Shown: piece after piece, positions 1 to 7,352 of the stretch
Numbering within the stretch: the stretch's first letter is position 1
How the letters are laid out: every line of letters starts with the position of its first letter
Source: Streptomyces sp. Edi4
Lineage (GTDB): Bacteria > Actinomycetota > Actinomycetes > Streptomycetales > Streptomycetaceae
Reading direction: 5' to 3'
DNA: 64,000 nt
Assembly: GCF_040253615.1 (NCBI RefSeq)
Contig: NZ_JBEJGY010000005.1
Location: 1-64,000 of the forward strand
Notes under the pieces: generated by a model
Told to the model about the DNA's origin: nothing
Databases searched by the model: none
What the model saw: the letters and a program-made list of their open reading frames with translations, nothing else
Position numbers and translations under genes: made by a program

Positions 1-146
1 ATCCCGCGGAGCGGGATATGCCCCGGCAAGCCGGGTCATAGTGAATGAATTGCGCAAGCGCAATTCGAACTCCGGCGCAAGCGCCGGGACGGAATTCCGT
101 AAACGGAATTCCGGGAGGGAATGCAATTCGCGCAAGCGCTCATTGC
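1..146. repeat. Linear replicon telomere (left end), palindrome cluster
   Basis: The first 17 bases form a hairpin, ATCCCGC-GGA-GCGGGAT, containing CCCGCGGAGCGGG, the known first palindrome of archetypal Streptomyces telomeres. Five more palindromes follow: 18-39 (CCCGGC-AA-GCCGGG), 47-66 (GAATTGCGC-AA-GCGCAATTC), 72-87 (CCGGCGC-AA-GCGCCGG), 91-112 (GGAATTCCGT-AA-ACGGAATTCC) and 123-146 (GCGC-AA-GCGC core with outer GCAAT/ATTGC). All but the first have an AA centre, as in foldback single-stranded 3' ends used for terminal-protein patching. Palindromes II onward differ from the archetypal telomere as I remember it. Presence of tap-tpg later in the window fits. That the true molecular end lies within a few bases of position 1 is inference. 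Confidence 0.88.
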
Positions 147-186
147 GGGCACCCGCGCAAGCGTGGTCGCCTGGGCTGGCAGCAAG

Positions 187-510
187 GGGAGGTGCATCAT
201 GCGGGGGCCTGTGTAGGGCTTGGGGTTCCTGACCACCACCCCCGCAACGGATGTGACGGACTGTCGGCTCGATCGGATGCCGGCCTCGCCGCAGTGACGC
301 GATCTGCTGCTCCACCCTGACCACTCCCCCCATCTTCGAAACTGCCCGGTCACACTCACCAATACCCCATCAGCATACAGGACAACCGGCCGCTTCGGGG
401 TAAGATTCGGCCATGTATCACCCTGGGGGTGCAAAGTTGGCGCGTGGGTGATGCATCACGGGTCGCGCCTGTGTAGTGTTTGGGTCCAGACACCACAACC
501 CGGGGGCCAC
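187..510. repeat. Subtelomeric non-coding stretch with a degenerate direct repeat
   Basis: No convincing gene lies between the telomere folds and the helicase. Two related blocks of about 55 bases occur near 190-245 and 449-505. Both have a GCATCA start, a shared GCCTGTGTAG core and a following run of G then C that can form a hairpin. They are imperfect copies. Function is unknown; duplicated subtelomeric sequence or a protein-binding region for end replication are possible. Confidence 0.4.
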
Positions 511-581
511 ACCATCGCGCCGGGACCTTCCATTCTGATTACGCGCGACATTCCGCGAAAAGGAGAACACGGGGACTGGCC

Positions 582-2982
582 GTGAAGTTGCGTGACCACC
601 AGATCGAAGCCGTTGCCGCCATCGTGCGGGGCTTCGATATCCCGCCGGGCGGTATTCCCGTGAATGGCCTTCGCGGGCAGGTGCACGCCGCGTGTGGCAC
701 GGGAAAGACCATCATTGCGGCGACGTCGGCAAAGCGCATTGTGCCCAAGGGCCGCATTCTCGTTCTGGTCCCGACGCTGGACCTGCTGACCCAGACGGTG
801 CAGGCGTGGCGCGAGGCCGGGCACGCGGGGCCGGCGGTTGCGGTGTGCAGCCTCACCGACGACCCGGAGCTGTGGAACCTCAAGGTGCGCTCCACCACGA
901 ATCCCGTGCAGTTGGCCCTGTGGCACAGCACCGGGCCGGTCACCATCTTCGGGACGTACGCCTCGTTGGGAGTCCTGGCGGAGGCGTTCGAGGGTGCCTA
1001 CGGGCAGCAGCTGGCGCCGATGGACCTGACGGTGGTCGATGAGGCGCACAGGACAAGTGGCTCGATGGGTAAGGCGTGGGCCGATGTCCACAGCCAGGGC
1101 GTCATCCCGTCGCACCGCCGGCTGTACCTGACGGCGACGCCGCGGATCTGGGAGGAGCGGCTGAACCGCGAGGTCGCGGAGGGAGACGCGCGCCACCCGC
1201 TGCCGCGTGAGATGGCGGCCTCCATGGATGACGAGAAGGTCTTCGGGCCGGTCCTCTACAAGCTCTCGTTGGCGTCGGCCGTGTCGCGGAAGCTGCTTGC
1301 GCGGTACCAGATCATCGTCCTGGAGCTCCAGGACCCGGTCGTCACACCGGAGCGGCTGATGGGCGAGGAGCGGCACAGCGAGAAGGTGCGCGGGGAGCGC
1401 CTGGGGGCGCTCCAGGCCGCGCTGCTGCACACGATGGAGCAGCACAACCTCAGCACCTGCATCACCTTCCACCACCGGACGATAGAGGCACAGGCGTACG
1501 CGGAGGGCCTGGAGCGCGTCGCGGCGAAGCTGCACGCTGACCAGCCGGAGAAGTACCCCGCCCGGATCTGGGCGGACTGGCTGTGTGGCGAGCATGTCCC
1601 GGAGCGCCGGCGGGGAGTGCTGGGCGGCTTCGGGTCCACGGCGCTGCGGGCGGTGCTCTCGAACTGCCGGGTCCTGGGCGAGGGTGTCGACATCCGCGCG
1701 GTGGACTCGGTGGCCCTCCTGGACCCCAAGGGCGCTCCGCACGACATCGTCCAGGCCATCGGCCGGGCGCTGCGTCAGAAGCCCGGACAGGGGCAAGGTG
1801 GCCTCTTTGATCGTGCCGGTATTTCTCCAGCCGGGAGAAAAGCCGGGAGACATGTTCACCTCCGGATCGTATAAGCCCCTGGTGAAGGTATTGGAGGGTC
1901 TGCGCGCTCACGACGAAGAGGCAATCGAATTGCTCGCGATTCCGCAGGAGCCTCAGAAGGACGTCGTGCAGCCTTCCGAGTACATCGGTTCGCCGCCCGA
2001 GGAAGGCGAGGATGAATCCCGTCTGCTGCTTCGTTTTGCGGCTCCCCGTGACCCGGTGATGGTCGCGGACTGGATTTCCTTCAACGTGATCGACACGGAG
2101 CGCCAGGACTGGGGGCGCGGCTGGGCGGCGCTCAAGAAGTTCACGGATCGTGAGCTTCACGCCCGGGTTCCGTACGGGCACAAGGAGGGCGCGTACCCGC
2201 TGGGGCAGTGGGTCGCGGAGCAGCGACGGGCGTTCGGGGCGGGGCAGATGACCGGCCTGCGCGCCCAGCGGCTGGAGAAGCTGGGCATGGTCTGGAGCCT
2301 GACGGACGAACGCTTCCAGGAGAACCTGGAGGCCGCCAAGGCGTACTACGAGCAGCACTGGACGCTGTGTGCGCCCCGGTCCGCGACGATGCTGGACCGG
2401 CCGGTGGGGCAGTGGCTTTCGAATTTGCGGCGCGTGGGTGCGCTGGAGGGCCACCCTGAGTGGAAGACGGCGCTGGAGGCCGTGGATGAGCACTGGAACC
2501 CGGCGTGGCCGGCGGAGTGGCAGAGGCACTACGCCGCGCTGCGGGAGCTGCTGACGGACGAGGAGGACCACTCCGACGTCCTGCCGGGCTTCACCGTCCA
2601 CGGCATGGACGTGGGCAAGTGGCTGGCGAAGCAGCGTCAGCACACGGTCTGGGCTGGCCTGATGGACGGGCAGCGCGAGCTCCTGGAGGCGGTGGGCGTC
2701 GTGCCGCTGCCCCCGGAGCAGGCGGAGCCCGCCAAGGCCCCCAAGAAGGCTGTGAGCGCCTTCGAGAAGGGCGTGGCGGCCCTGGCGCAGTACAAGGCCC
2801 GCGAGGGCTCTGTGACCGTCCCCAGGGCTCATGTGGAGCGGCTGGAGGACGGGAGTGAGGTGAAGCTCGGGGTGTTCCTCAGCAACAGCAAGAGCCGCCG
2901 GGCCAAGCTCACCGCAGACAAGCTCGCCACGTTGGCCGGCCTCGGGCTGGAGTGGGCGACGACGGAAGGGGCGGCGGCGTGA
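582..2982 (+). pseudogene. ttrA: TtrA-like telomere-proximal DEAD/DEAH helicase, frameshifted
   Basis: Two overlapping frames make up one superfamily 2 helicase of about 800 residues. The first part (open to about 1874) starts VKLRDHQIEAV and has Walker A AACGTGKT, a VDEAHR DEAH box, LTATPR (motif III) and QAIGRALRQ (motif VI). The second frame continues to 2982 with repeated W-x(n)-VP-G-x-LG-WV-QR helicase-associated domains. Continuity breaks at the extra C at 1794 in ggg-C-aag: removing it restores KPGQGKVASLIVP. The GTG at 582 matches the family start; the ribosome site (AAGGAG at 560) is rather distant. Helicases of this type are typically the outermost genes of Streptomyces linear replicons and have been linked to conjugal transfer. 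A real mutation, an assembly error or recoding cannot be told apart here. Confidence 0.8.
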
Positions 2983-3374
2983 TGAGCGGTGACCGCGGGG
3001 AAGAGCAGCGCGTACGGGAGGCCGTACGGCGGCACGGCCGGGAGAGGGCCTTCGCGGAGGCGGAGGACGTCATCTCGGCTGTGCTGTCCGACCCGGGGGT
3101 GCGGGCGGCCCGGGACCGGGTGGAGGCGGTGGAAACGGAGCTGGGCATGGAGCTGTGCGCCCGTCTCCAGCCGTTCCAGGACCGCTACGACCAGGCCGTG
3201 GCGGAAGGCGACGCGGACGGGCTCGCCGGGCTCTGTGGGGGCAAGCACGGCCGCTGGGGGCGGATCTGCGTCCTGCCCGACGGGCACGAGACGTCGATGG
3301 AGGAACCGCACTGGGGCCGCAACAGTGAGGGCATGCCGATCGCGTGGGTGGGCAGCGCACCTGACGACTGGTGA
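2982..3374 (+). CDS. Small hypothetical protein coupled to the telomere helicase
   Basis: The 130-residue product starts at an ATG sharing its A with the helicase TGA, so translation is probably coupled. It begins MSGDRGEEQRVREAV, is charged and helical in its first half, and has a compact LCGGKHGRWGRICVLPDGH segment with two cysteines and two histidines that could bind metal. The end reads SMEEPHWGRNSEGMPIAWVG. No family is recognised. The tight link suggests a role with the helicase at the plasmid end. The long hairpin at 3484-3566 probably ends this unit. Confidence 0.6.
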   Translation: MSGDRGEEQRVREAVRRHGRERAFAEAEDVISAVLSDPGVRAARDRVEAVETELGMELCARLQPFQDRYDQAVAEGDADGLAGLCGGKHGRWGRICVLPDGHETSMEEPHWGRNSEGMPIAWVGSAPDDW

Positions 3375-3483
3375 GTGCACCAGGAGCCGCCCTCGAACCG
3401 GAGTTGGGGCGGCGGGGCGGACAGGACCCCGGGCACGCTGGGCGGCCCGCGGTCCTTCGCTGTCCGGGGCCAGCGGCATCACG

Positions 3484-3566
3484 CCCCAGGCCCTACACGC
3501 ACTGGAGTGCGATGCCCTGGGGTCCTGAGCGGCGGCATCGCACTGGTGTGCGTGTAGCCCCTGGGG
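3484..3566. terminator. Long imperfect inverted repeat between convergent genes
   Basis: Arms 3484-3516 and 3534-3566 pair over 33 bases with two mismatch blocks (CC/GG and TGG/ACC), separated by 17 bases. Both arms begin CCCCAGG and run through CTACACGCAC to GTGCGATGCC. It lies between the plus-strand gene ending at 3374 and the minus-strand gene ending at 3591, so a bidirectional terminator is the simplest reading. It is longer than a usual terminator stem. Confidence 0.75.
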
Positions 3567-3590
3567 TCTGGGGCCCGCTCCCCCTGTGGG

Positions 3591-4133
3591 TCAGGCGGGG
3601 AGTGCGTCGATCGCGGCCTGCCACGGGTAGGCGTCGAGGTCGCCGCGCTTGGGCTTGTGGGGCACGAATCCGCCTTCCCCGAGCAGCACGGTGACGCCCG
3701 CTTCGCGGAGGAAGGCGATGTGGCCGGCCACGGCGGGGTGTGCGGCCTGGGCGTCGTTGAAGTGGGGCAGGGCGGTGATCGGCAGGCCGAGGCCGATGCC
3801 CTCGGTGATCAGGCCGAGGGCGAGGGTGTCGCTGATCGCGGTGGCCCATTTGGCGAGCGTGTTGTTGGTGAGCGGGGCCACGAGGATCGCGTCCGGGGCG
3901 GGCAGGACGTCCGGCTGCGAGGGCAGCTTGTACTGCCAGCGGACCGGGTGTCCGGTCAGCTCCGTCAGGGCCTCGATCTCGCCTTCGGCGTCCTCGCTGA
4001 GCCACCTGTACGCGGACGGCGTGAGGATCACGCACACGTCCCAACCGGCCGCCTGGGCGGCGCGGACGGGTACGTGAAGGCGGCGGGTGGGCGGAGCGGC
4101 GCAGGCGATGAGGTACAGGGTGCGTGTGGTCAC
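3591..4133 (-). CDS. HFCD-type flavoprotein (phosphopantothenoylcysteine decarboxylase-like)
   Basis: A 180-residue flavoprotein of the PPC decarboxylase/dihydroflavin-binding type (Flavoprotein fold). It starts VTTRTLYLIACAAPPT, the usual first beta strand, followed by GWDVCVILTPSAYRW and APDAILVAPLTNNTLAKWATAIS, the PxTxNT-like flavin-binding segment of the family. The GTG start at 4133 overlaps the TGA of the upstream XRE gene (GTGA), so I prefer it to the TTG at 4148. In Streptomyces such proteins are often paired with an XRE regulator; the substrate is not known. It lacks the synthase half of bifunctional CoaBC, so a role in coenzyme A synthesis is unlikely. Confidence 0.75.
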   Translation of the reverse strand: MTTRTLYLIACAAPPTRRLHVPVRAAQAAGWDVCVILTPSAYRWLSEDAEGEIEALTELTGHPVRWQYKLPSQPDVLPAPDAILVAPLTNNTLAKWATAISDTLALGLITEGIGLGLPITALPHFNDAQAAHPAVAGHIAFLREAGVTVLLGEGGFVPHKPKRGDLDAYPWQAAIDALPA

Positions 4134-5368
4134 CGGGGCAGTCCACAACGATCAGCAAGTGCGCGCAAGCGGCTCTCGGCAGAGCCGGTGCCCAACAGGC
4201 GCAGGTCTTCCACGAGTTGCTTGGTCCTGGGGCGGCACAGGACTTCCTCGGGGGCCTCTTCCTCCGCTTTGAGGAGCGTGGCGACCGCTTCGGTGCGCAG
4301 GCCGGCCTGCTTCTCGCCGATGGCGCGGTCAGTGAGCAGGTGGGCGCGGCGCTCGCGCGGGAGGTCGGCGAGGGCGGCGCCGGGGATGTCCGCTGCGACG
4401 GCCACGGCGTCCGCGCCTTCGCTCAGCTGAACGTGGGCAGCAACCCGGTAGAGCTTGCAGTTGGTCGGGCCGAAGCTGGTCCACAGCTCGTTGCCGTCGA
4501 AGCCGAGATGGTCGGCGTGTTCGTCGGCCTGGTCCAGGAAGCCGGGCACCGAGCGGGCGAGTGCGGCGGGGCTGTGGTCGTCGGCTTCGGCGGCGGCGGC
4601 CTGCGCCATCGCGGCCTTGAGGAACAGCATGCCCAGCACGGAGAGCCCTTCGGGTCCGCGCCGGAGGAGGTCGGGCTCGAGGCGGCGGGCGGCGGCCGTG
4701 ACGAACGCGACGGCGGCCGCGGCCTGGCCGTGATTGGTCATCGCGTCCGCGAGGTGACGGGCTGCGGACGCCATGATGACGACGTCTTCGGAGCGTTCGG
4801 CCGCGGCGACCGCTCGGTGGCCGGCCACGACGGCGAGTTCGGTGTCGCCCCATTTGATGGCGGCGGCCTCGGTCAGCTCCAGCGTCAGCGACAGCTGCCG
4901 GTACGCCTCCAGCTGGTCGTCGCCCTCGTGGCGTTCGGCGGCCCGGGTGGCGTCCACGAGCAGCTTGGGGATCTGCACCCCGAGCTGAGCGAAGTGCCCG
5001 GCCTGGAAGCCGGTGCGGGCCAGCCACAGATCGCGCTGCAAGGCGGCGACGGGGACCGGCTCGGTGCCGGAGCCATCGCACCGGCCGGTGATGACGTCGT
5101 GGCGCTGCAGAGCGCGGCGTACGGCGGCGATCTCCGAGTCGGCGGGACACAGCACCGCCGGGTCGTGCAACAGCCGCTCCAGTGTGATGCCCAGGCGCGC
5201 CGCGATCTCGGTGGCCACCGACAGGTTCGGGTCCGCCTGGCGGCGTCCGGCCTCGAGTTCCTCCACCCAGCGCACGGAGCGCTGCATCAGCGCGGCGAAC
5301 TCCTGCTGAGTGTGGCGCCGGCGGTCTCGCCAGTAGGCGACACGGCGGCCGAACTGGATGCGGTCCAT
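4130..5368 (-). CDS. XRE-family helix-turn-helix regulator with TPR-like C-terminal region
   Basis: The 412-residue protein has an N-terminal XRE helix-turn-helix (about residues 1-70: FGRRVAYWRDRRRHTQQEFA, RSVRWVEELEAGRR) followed by a long alpha-helical region rich in alanine and leucine that resembles the TPR sensor region of Streptomyces plasmid regulators. The ATG at 5368 is chosen because the HTH begins at once; the frame is open further upstream to about 5626 but overlaps the divergent gene. It overlaps the flavoprotein downstream by four bases. The dyad at 5397-5415 in the divergent promoter is a likely operator. Likely controls both the flavoprotein and the divergent pair. Confidence 0.75.
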   Translation of the reverse strand: MDRIQFGRRVAYWRDRRRHTQQEFAALMQRSVRWVEELEAGRRQADPNLSVATEIAARLGITLERLLHDPAVLCPADSEIAAVRRALQRHDVITGRCDGSGTEPVPVAALQRDLWLARTGFQAGHFAQLGVQIPKLLVDATRAAERHEGDDQLEAYRQLSLTLELTEAAAIKWGDTELAVVAGHRAVAAAERSEDVVIMASAARHLADAMTNHGQAAAAVAFVTAAARRLEPDLLRRGPEGLSVLGMLFLKAAMAQAAAAEADDHSPAALARSVPGFLDQADEHADHLGFDGNELWTSFGPTNCKLYRVAAHVQLSEGADAVAVAADIPGAALADLPRERRAHLLTDRAIGEKQAGLRTEAVATLLKAEEEAPEEVLCRPRTKQLVEDLRLLGTGSAESRLRALADRCGLPR

Positions 5369-5396
5369 GGGGAGCTCCGGAGTGCGGAGTTGAGAA

Positions 5397-5415
5397 CCCA
5401 CACACATCGTGTGGG
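5397..5415. promoter_or_regulatory. Dyad in the divergent promoter, putative XRE operator
   Basis: CCCACAC and GTGTGGG form a perfect 7-base inverted repeat with a 5-base spacer, centred between the XRE start (5368) and the start of the divergent gene (5449). Its position suggests binding by the adjacent regulator. Binding itself is inference. Confidence 0.5.
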
Positions 5416-5448
5416 CTGTCTCCGGTATACCGCCCCTACCGTCCCGAT

Positions 5449-5922
5449 ATGGCCAACTCCCCAAAGCGGTCCACCCCAACGTGGCACGATCTCGCGCAGC
5501 CCAGCACCGACAAGCAGGCGCGGTGGGTGCGAGGGCTGAACCGCACCCGGTGGATCCCCTGCGGCAAGGAGTGGGACGCGGTGGCCATCGCCCCCATGGA
5601 TCGGGGCCTGGACGTGCTCGCCGCACTGCGGATCGGCCCGCGGCGCGGGGCCCTGGTCCTGGCCGACCACCTGCGCGGCACGCTGTACGTGATGGTGGCC
5701 CCCGGCTCCGGCGACGTCCTGGTGGGCCTGCCCGGGGTGCGGGTGCTGTCCAGCGGCAGCGAGCTGCTGATGCCCGCCACGTACGAGGACACCACGGCGG
5801 TCGCGGACCTCATCAGCTACCCGCGCGGCGGCGAGCCGCCTGCCCTGCTCCCCGCCGACCGGCTCGCGCAGGGTCTGCGTGGTCTTCCTGTCGACGCACC
5901 CGAAGAGGCGCCCGTGTCATGA
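5449..5922 (+). CDS. Hypothetical protein, distantly primase/polymerase-N-region-like
   Basis: The 157-residue product contains WIPCGKEWDAVAIAPMDRGL, then ALVLADHLRGTLYVMVAPGSG and a VLSSGSELLMPA segment. This order (CGK-WDAV, hydrophobic strand, LY-x-VPPG) resembles small Streptomyces proteins related to the N-terminal part of bifunctional DNA primase/polymerase-like proteins. The resemblance is weak and no catalytic acidic motif is seen. It is divergent from the XRE gene and overlaps the next gene by ATGA. Confidence 0.6.
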   Translation: MANSPKRSTPTWHDLAQPSTDKQARWVRGLNRTRWIPCGKEWDAVAIAPMDRGLDVLAALRIGPRRGALVLADHLRGTLYVMVAPGSGDVLVGLPGVRVLSSGSELLMPATYEDTTAVADLISYPRGGEPPALLPADRLAQGLRGLPVDAPEEAPVS

Positions 5923-6323
5923 ACGGCTACACCGTGCTGTACGACCCCGAAGGACACCTCGCCGCGGAACTGCCGCTCGATCGCACCACGCACGAGCATG
6001 TCGCCCGCGCCGTGCTGACGTGGTCCGATCCCGACGCGCTGGTGCCCGACGACTACGAACAGGTCGGGCTGCTGCTCGCCGGGGCCGCCCGCGCCGTCGC
6101 CGACGACGTCCGGGCGCTCGCCGTCACGCTGCCCGAGGACGACGGCCGGCGCCTGTTCGCCGAATTCGTGATGGGCCAGGCTGAGGACTGCCTGGCGCGG
6201 CCTTCGCGAGATCTGCTCCGAGTCCGGGACCGGGCCCGTACGCTGCGGGCTCTGTACGAGCGGCTGGACCGGCTCCAAGGCACCGCTCCTGCTGCGGAGA
6301 CGACCACCACAGCCTCCCCCTGA
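5919..6323 (+). CDS. Small hypothetical protein (DUF6415-like)
   Basis: The 134-residue product starts at an ATG overlapping the upstream stop (ATGA). A long predicted helical segment, LLLAGAARAVADDVRALAVTLPED followed by a second helix with DLLRVRDRARTLRALYERL, resembles the small helical Streptomyces proteins named DUF6415. The assignment is from general pattern only. It is the last gene of the divergent two-gene unit and is followed by two hairpins. Confidence 0.55.
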   Translation: MNGYTVLYDPEGHLAAELPLDRTTHEHVARAVLTWSDPDALVPDDYEQVGLLLAGAARAVADDVRALAVTLPEDDGRRLFAEFVMGQAEDCLARPSRDLLRVRDRARTLRALYERLDRLQGTAPAAETTTTASP

Positions 6324-6325
6324 TC

Positions 6326-6414
6326 GTCGCCCGGCGCCGCCTCCCCCGTCGACGCCGGGCGACTCCCGCGAAAGCCCCCGGCGACCGCTGTACGCCAGCA
6401 GCCGCCGGGGGCTT
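6326..6414. terminator. Two adjacent terminator hairpins between convergent genes
   Basis: GTCGCCCGGCG (6326-6336) pairs with CGCCGGGCGAC (6353-6363), and AAGCCCCCGGC (6372-6382) pairs with GCCGGGGGCTT (6404-6414). They lie between a plus-strand gene ending at 6323 and a minus-strand gene ending at 6424, so one probably serves each direction. Confidence 0.75.
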
Positions 6415-6423
6415 CCCGGTCGG

Positions 6424-7236
6424 TCAGTCCTTTTCGGTCGCCGTGGCGGCGATCCCGGCGGCGGCTTCGGTGTCGGTCAGGAGCAGCACCTGCGTCGGGT
6501 GGGCGGTCCAGCCCTGCACGACGTGGACGTGGCCCGGCTGGGTGTTGGGCTCCGGGGCGGGGCGGAACTGCGGGGCGAGGCGCTTGAAGGTGCGGGTGGT
6601 CACCCGTCCCAGAACCACGGTGGAGAAGTTCTCGCGCCACTCACCGAGGACGCCCCTGTCGAGCTGGGCGCCGACGAGAAGGTGGATGCGGACCTCGCGT
6701 CCGGCGAAGAGCACGTACTCGAGGGCGTCGACGGCCGGGGACGTCTTGGGGTCTCCCTTCTCCCGGACGGTGTCCCAGTAGCGGGCCAGCTGCCCCAGGG
6801 TGGCGTCGGCGGCGTCGAACACCACCGTCAGGCGCGGCAGGTCGTCGATGTCACCGTCCTGGTTGATGAGGTGGAGGCGGCGCTGGAGTTCGGCCCGCAG
6901 GCCCATCAGGGCGTTGTGGATGTCGGCGATGTCGCGGCAGTAGGTGACGCCGGGCACGCCGGTGGCCCACCGGTGCGAGATCCGCTTGTGGTCGAGGACC
7001 AGGCCGTCGGAGCCGTCGTGCAGGAGCTGGGCGGCCAGGGTGCGCAGGACGGTGGTAGTGCCGCCGCCGGTGCCGGAGCAGACCAGGACGTGCGGCCCTT
7101 CGCCGTCCAGGTCGACGCAGACCGGCTGTCCGTCGTCGGCGAGGCCGATCAGGACCTGGGAGGCGGGCAGCGCCTCCATGTGCTCGCGGACGGCGGGGTC
7201 AGTCAGGCGCAGCGTCGTGGTCGTCTTCTTCGTCAT
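6424..7236 (-). CDS. FtsK/SpoIIIE-like protein with degenerate Walker A and B
   Basis: This 270-residue protein is a shorter paralogue of the FtsK-type ATPase just upstream. They share LTDPAVREHM/LSDPGVREIL, GVPGVTYCRDI, RYWDTVREKGDPKTSPAVDAL and a C-terminal Q-V-L-N-L-like end. Where the paralogue has GTGGGKST, this one has GTGGGTTT (about residues 55-62): the catalytic lysine is a threonine. Walker B is also changed (RLTVVFDAADATL in place of RIVILLEEVNATM). The N-terminal transmembrane part is missing. The ATG at 7236 follows GGAACACCGC and begins MTKKTTTTLRL. It is probably a non-hydrolysing partner or regulator of the paralogue rather than debris, because the rest of the fold is well kept. 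Confidence 0.8.
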   Translation of the reverse strand: MTKKTTTTLRLTDPAVREHMEALPASQVLIGLADDGQPVCVDLDGEGPHVLVCSGTGGGTTTVLRTLAAQLLHDGSDGLVLDHKRISHRWATGVPGVTYCRDIADIHNALMGLRAELQRRLHLINQDGDIDDLPRLTVVFDAADATLGQLARYWDTVREKGDPKTSPAVDALEYVLFAGREVRIHLLVGAQLDRGVLGEWRENFSTVVLGRVTTRTFKRLAPQFRPAPEPNTQPGHVHVVQGWTAHPTQVLLLTDTEAAAGIAATATEKD

Positions 7237-7352
7237 GGTGCGGTGTTCCTTTTCTGTGCTCTGCCTGGCGAACCGGTTGTTCTTCCAGGCGGGGGGATCG
7301 TGTCGTCCGGACCGGACAGGGCCGGTTCGCGGACGTCGGCGGGCCGGGATGG

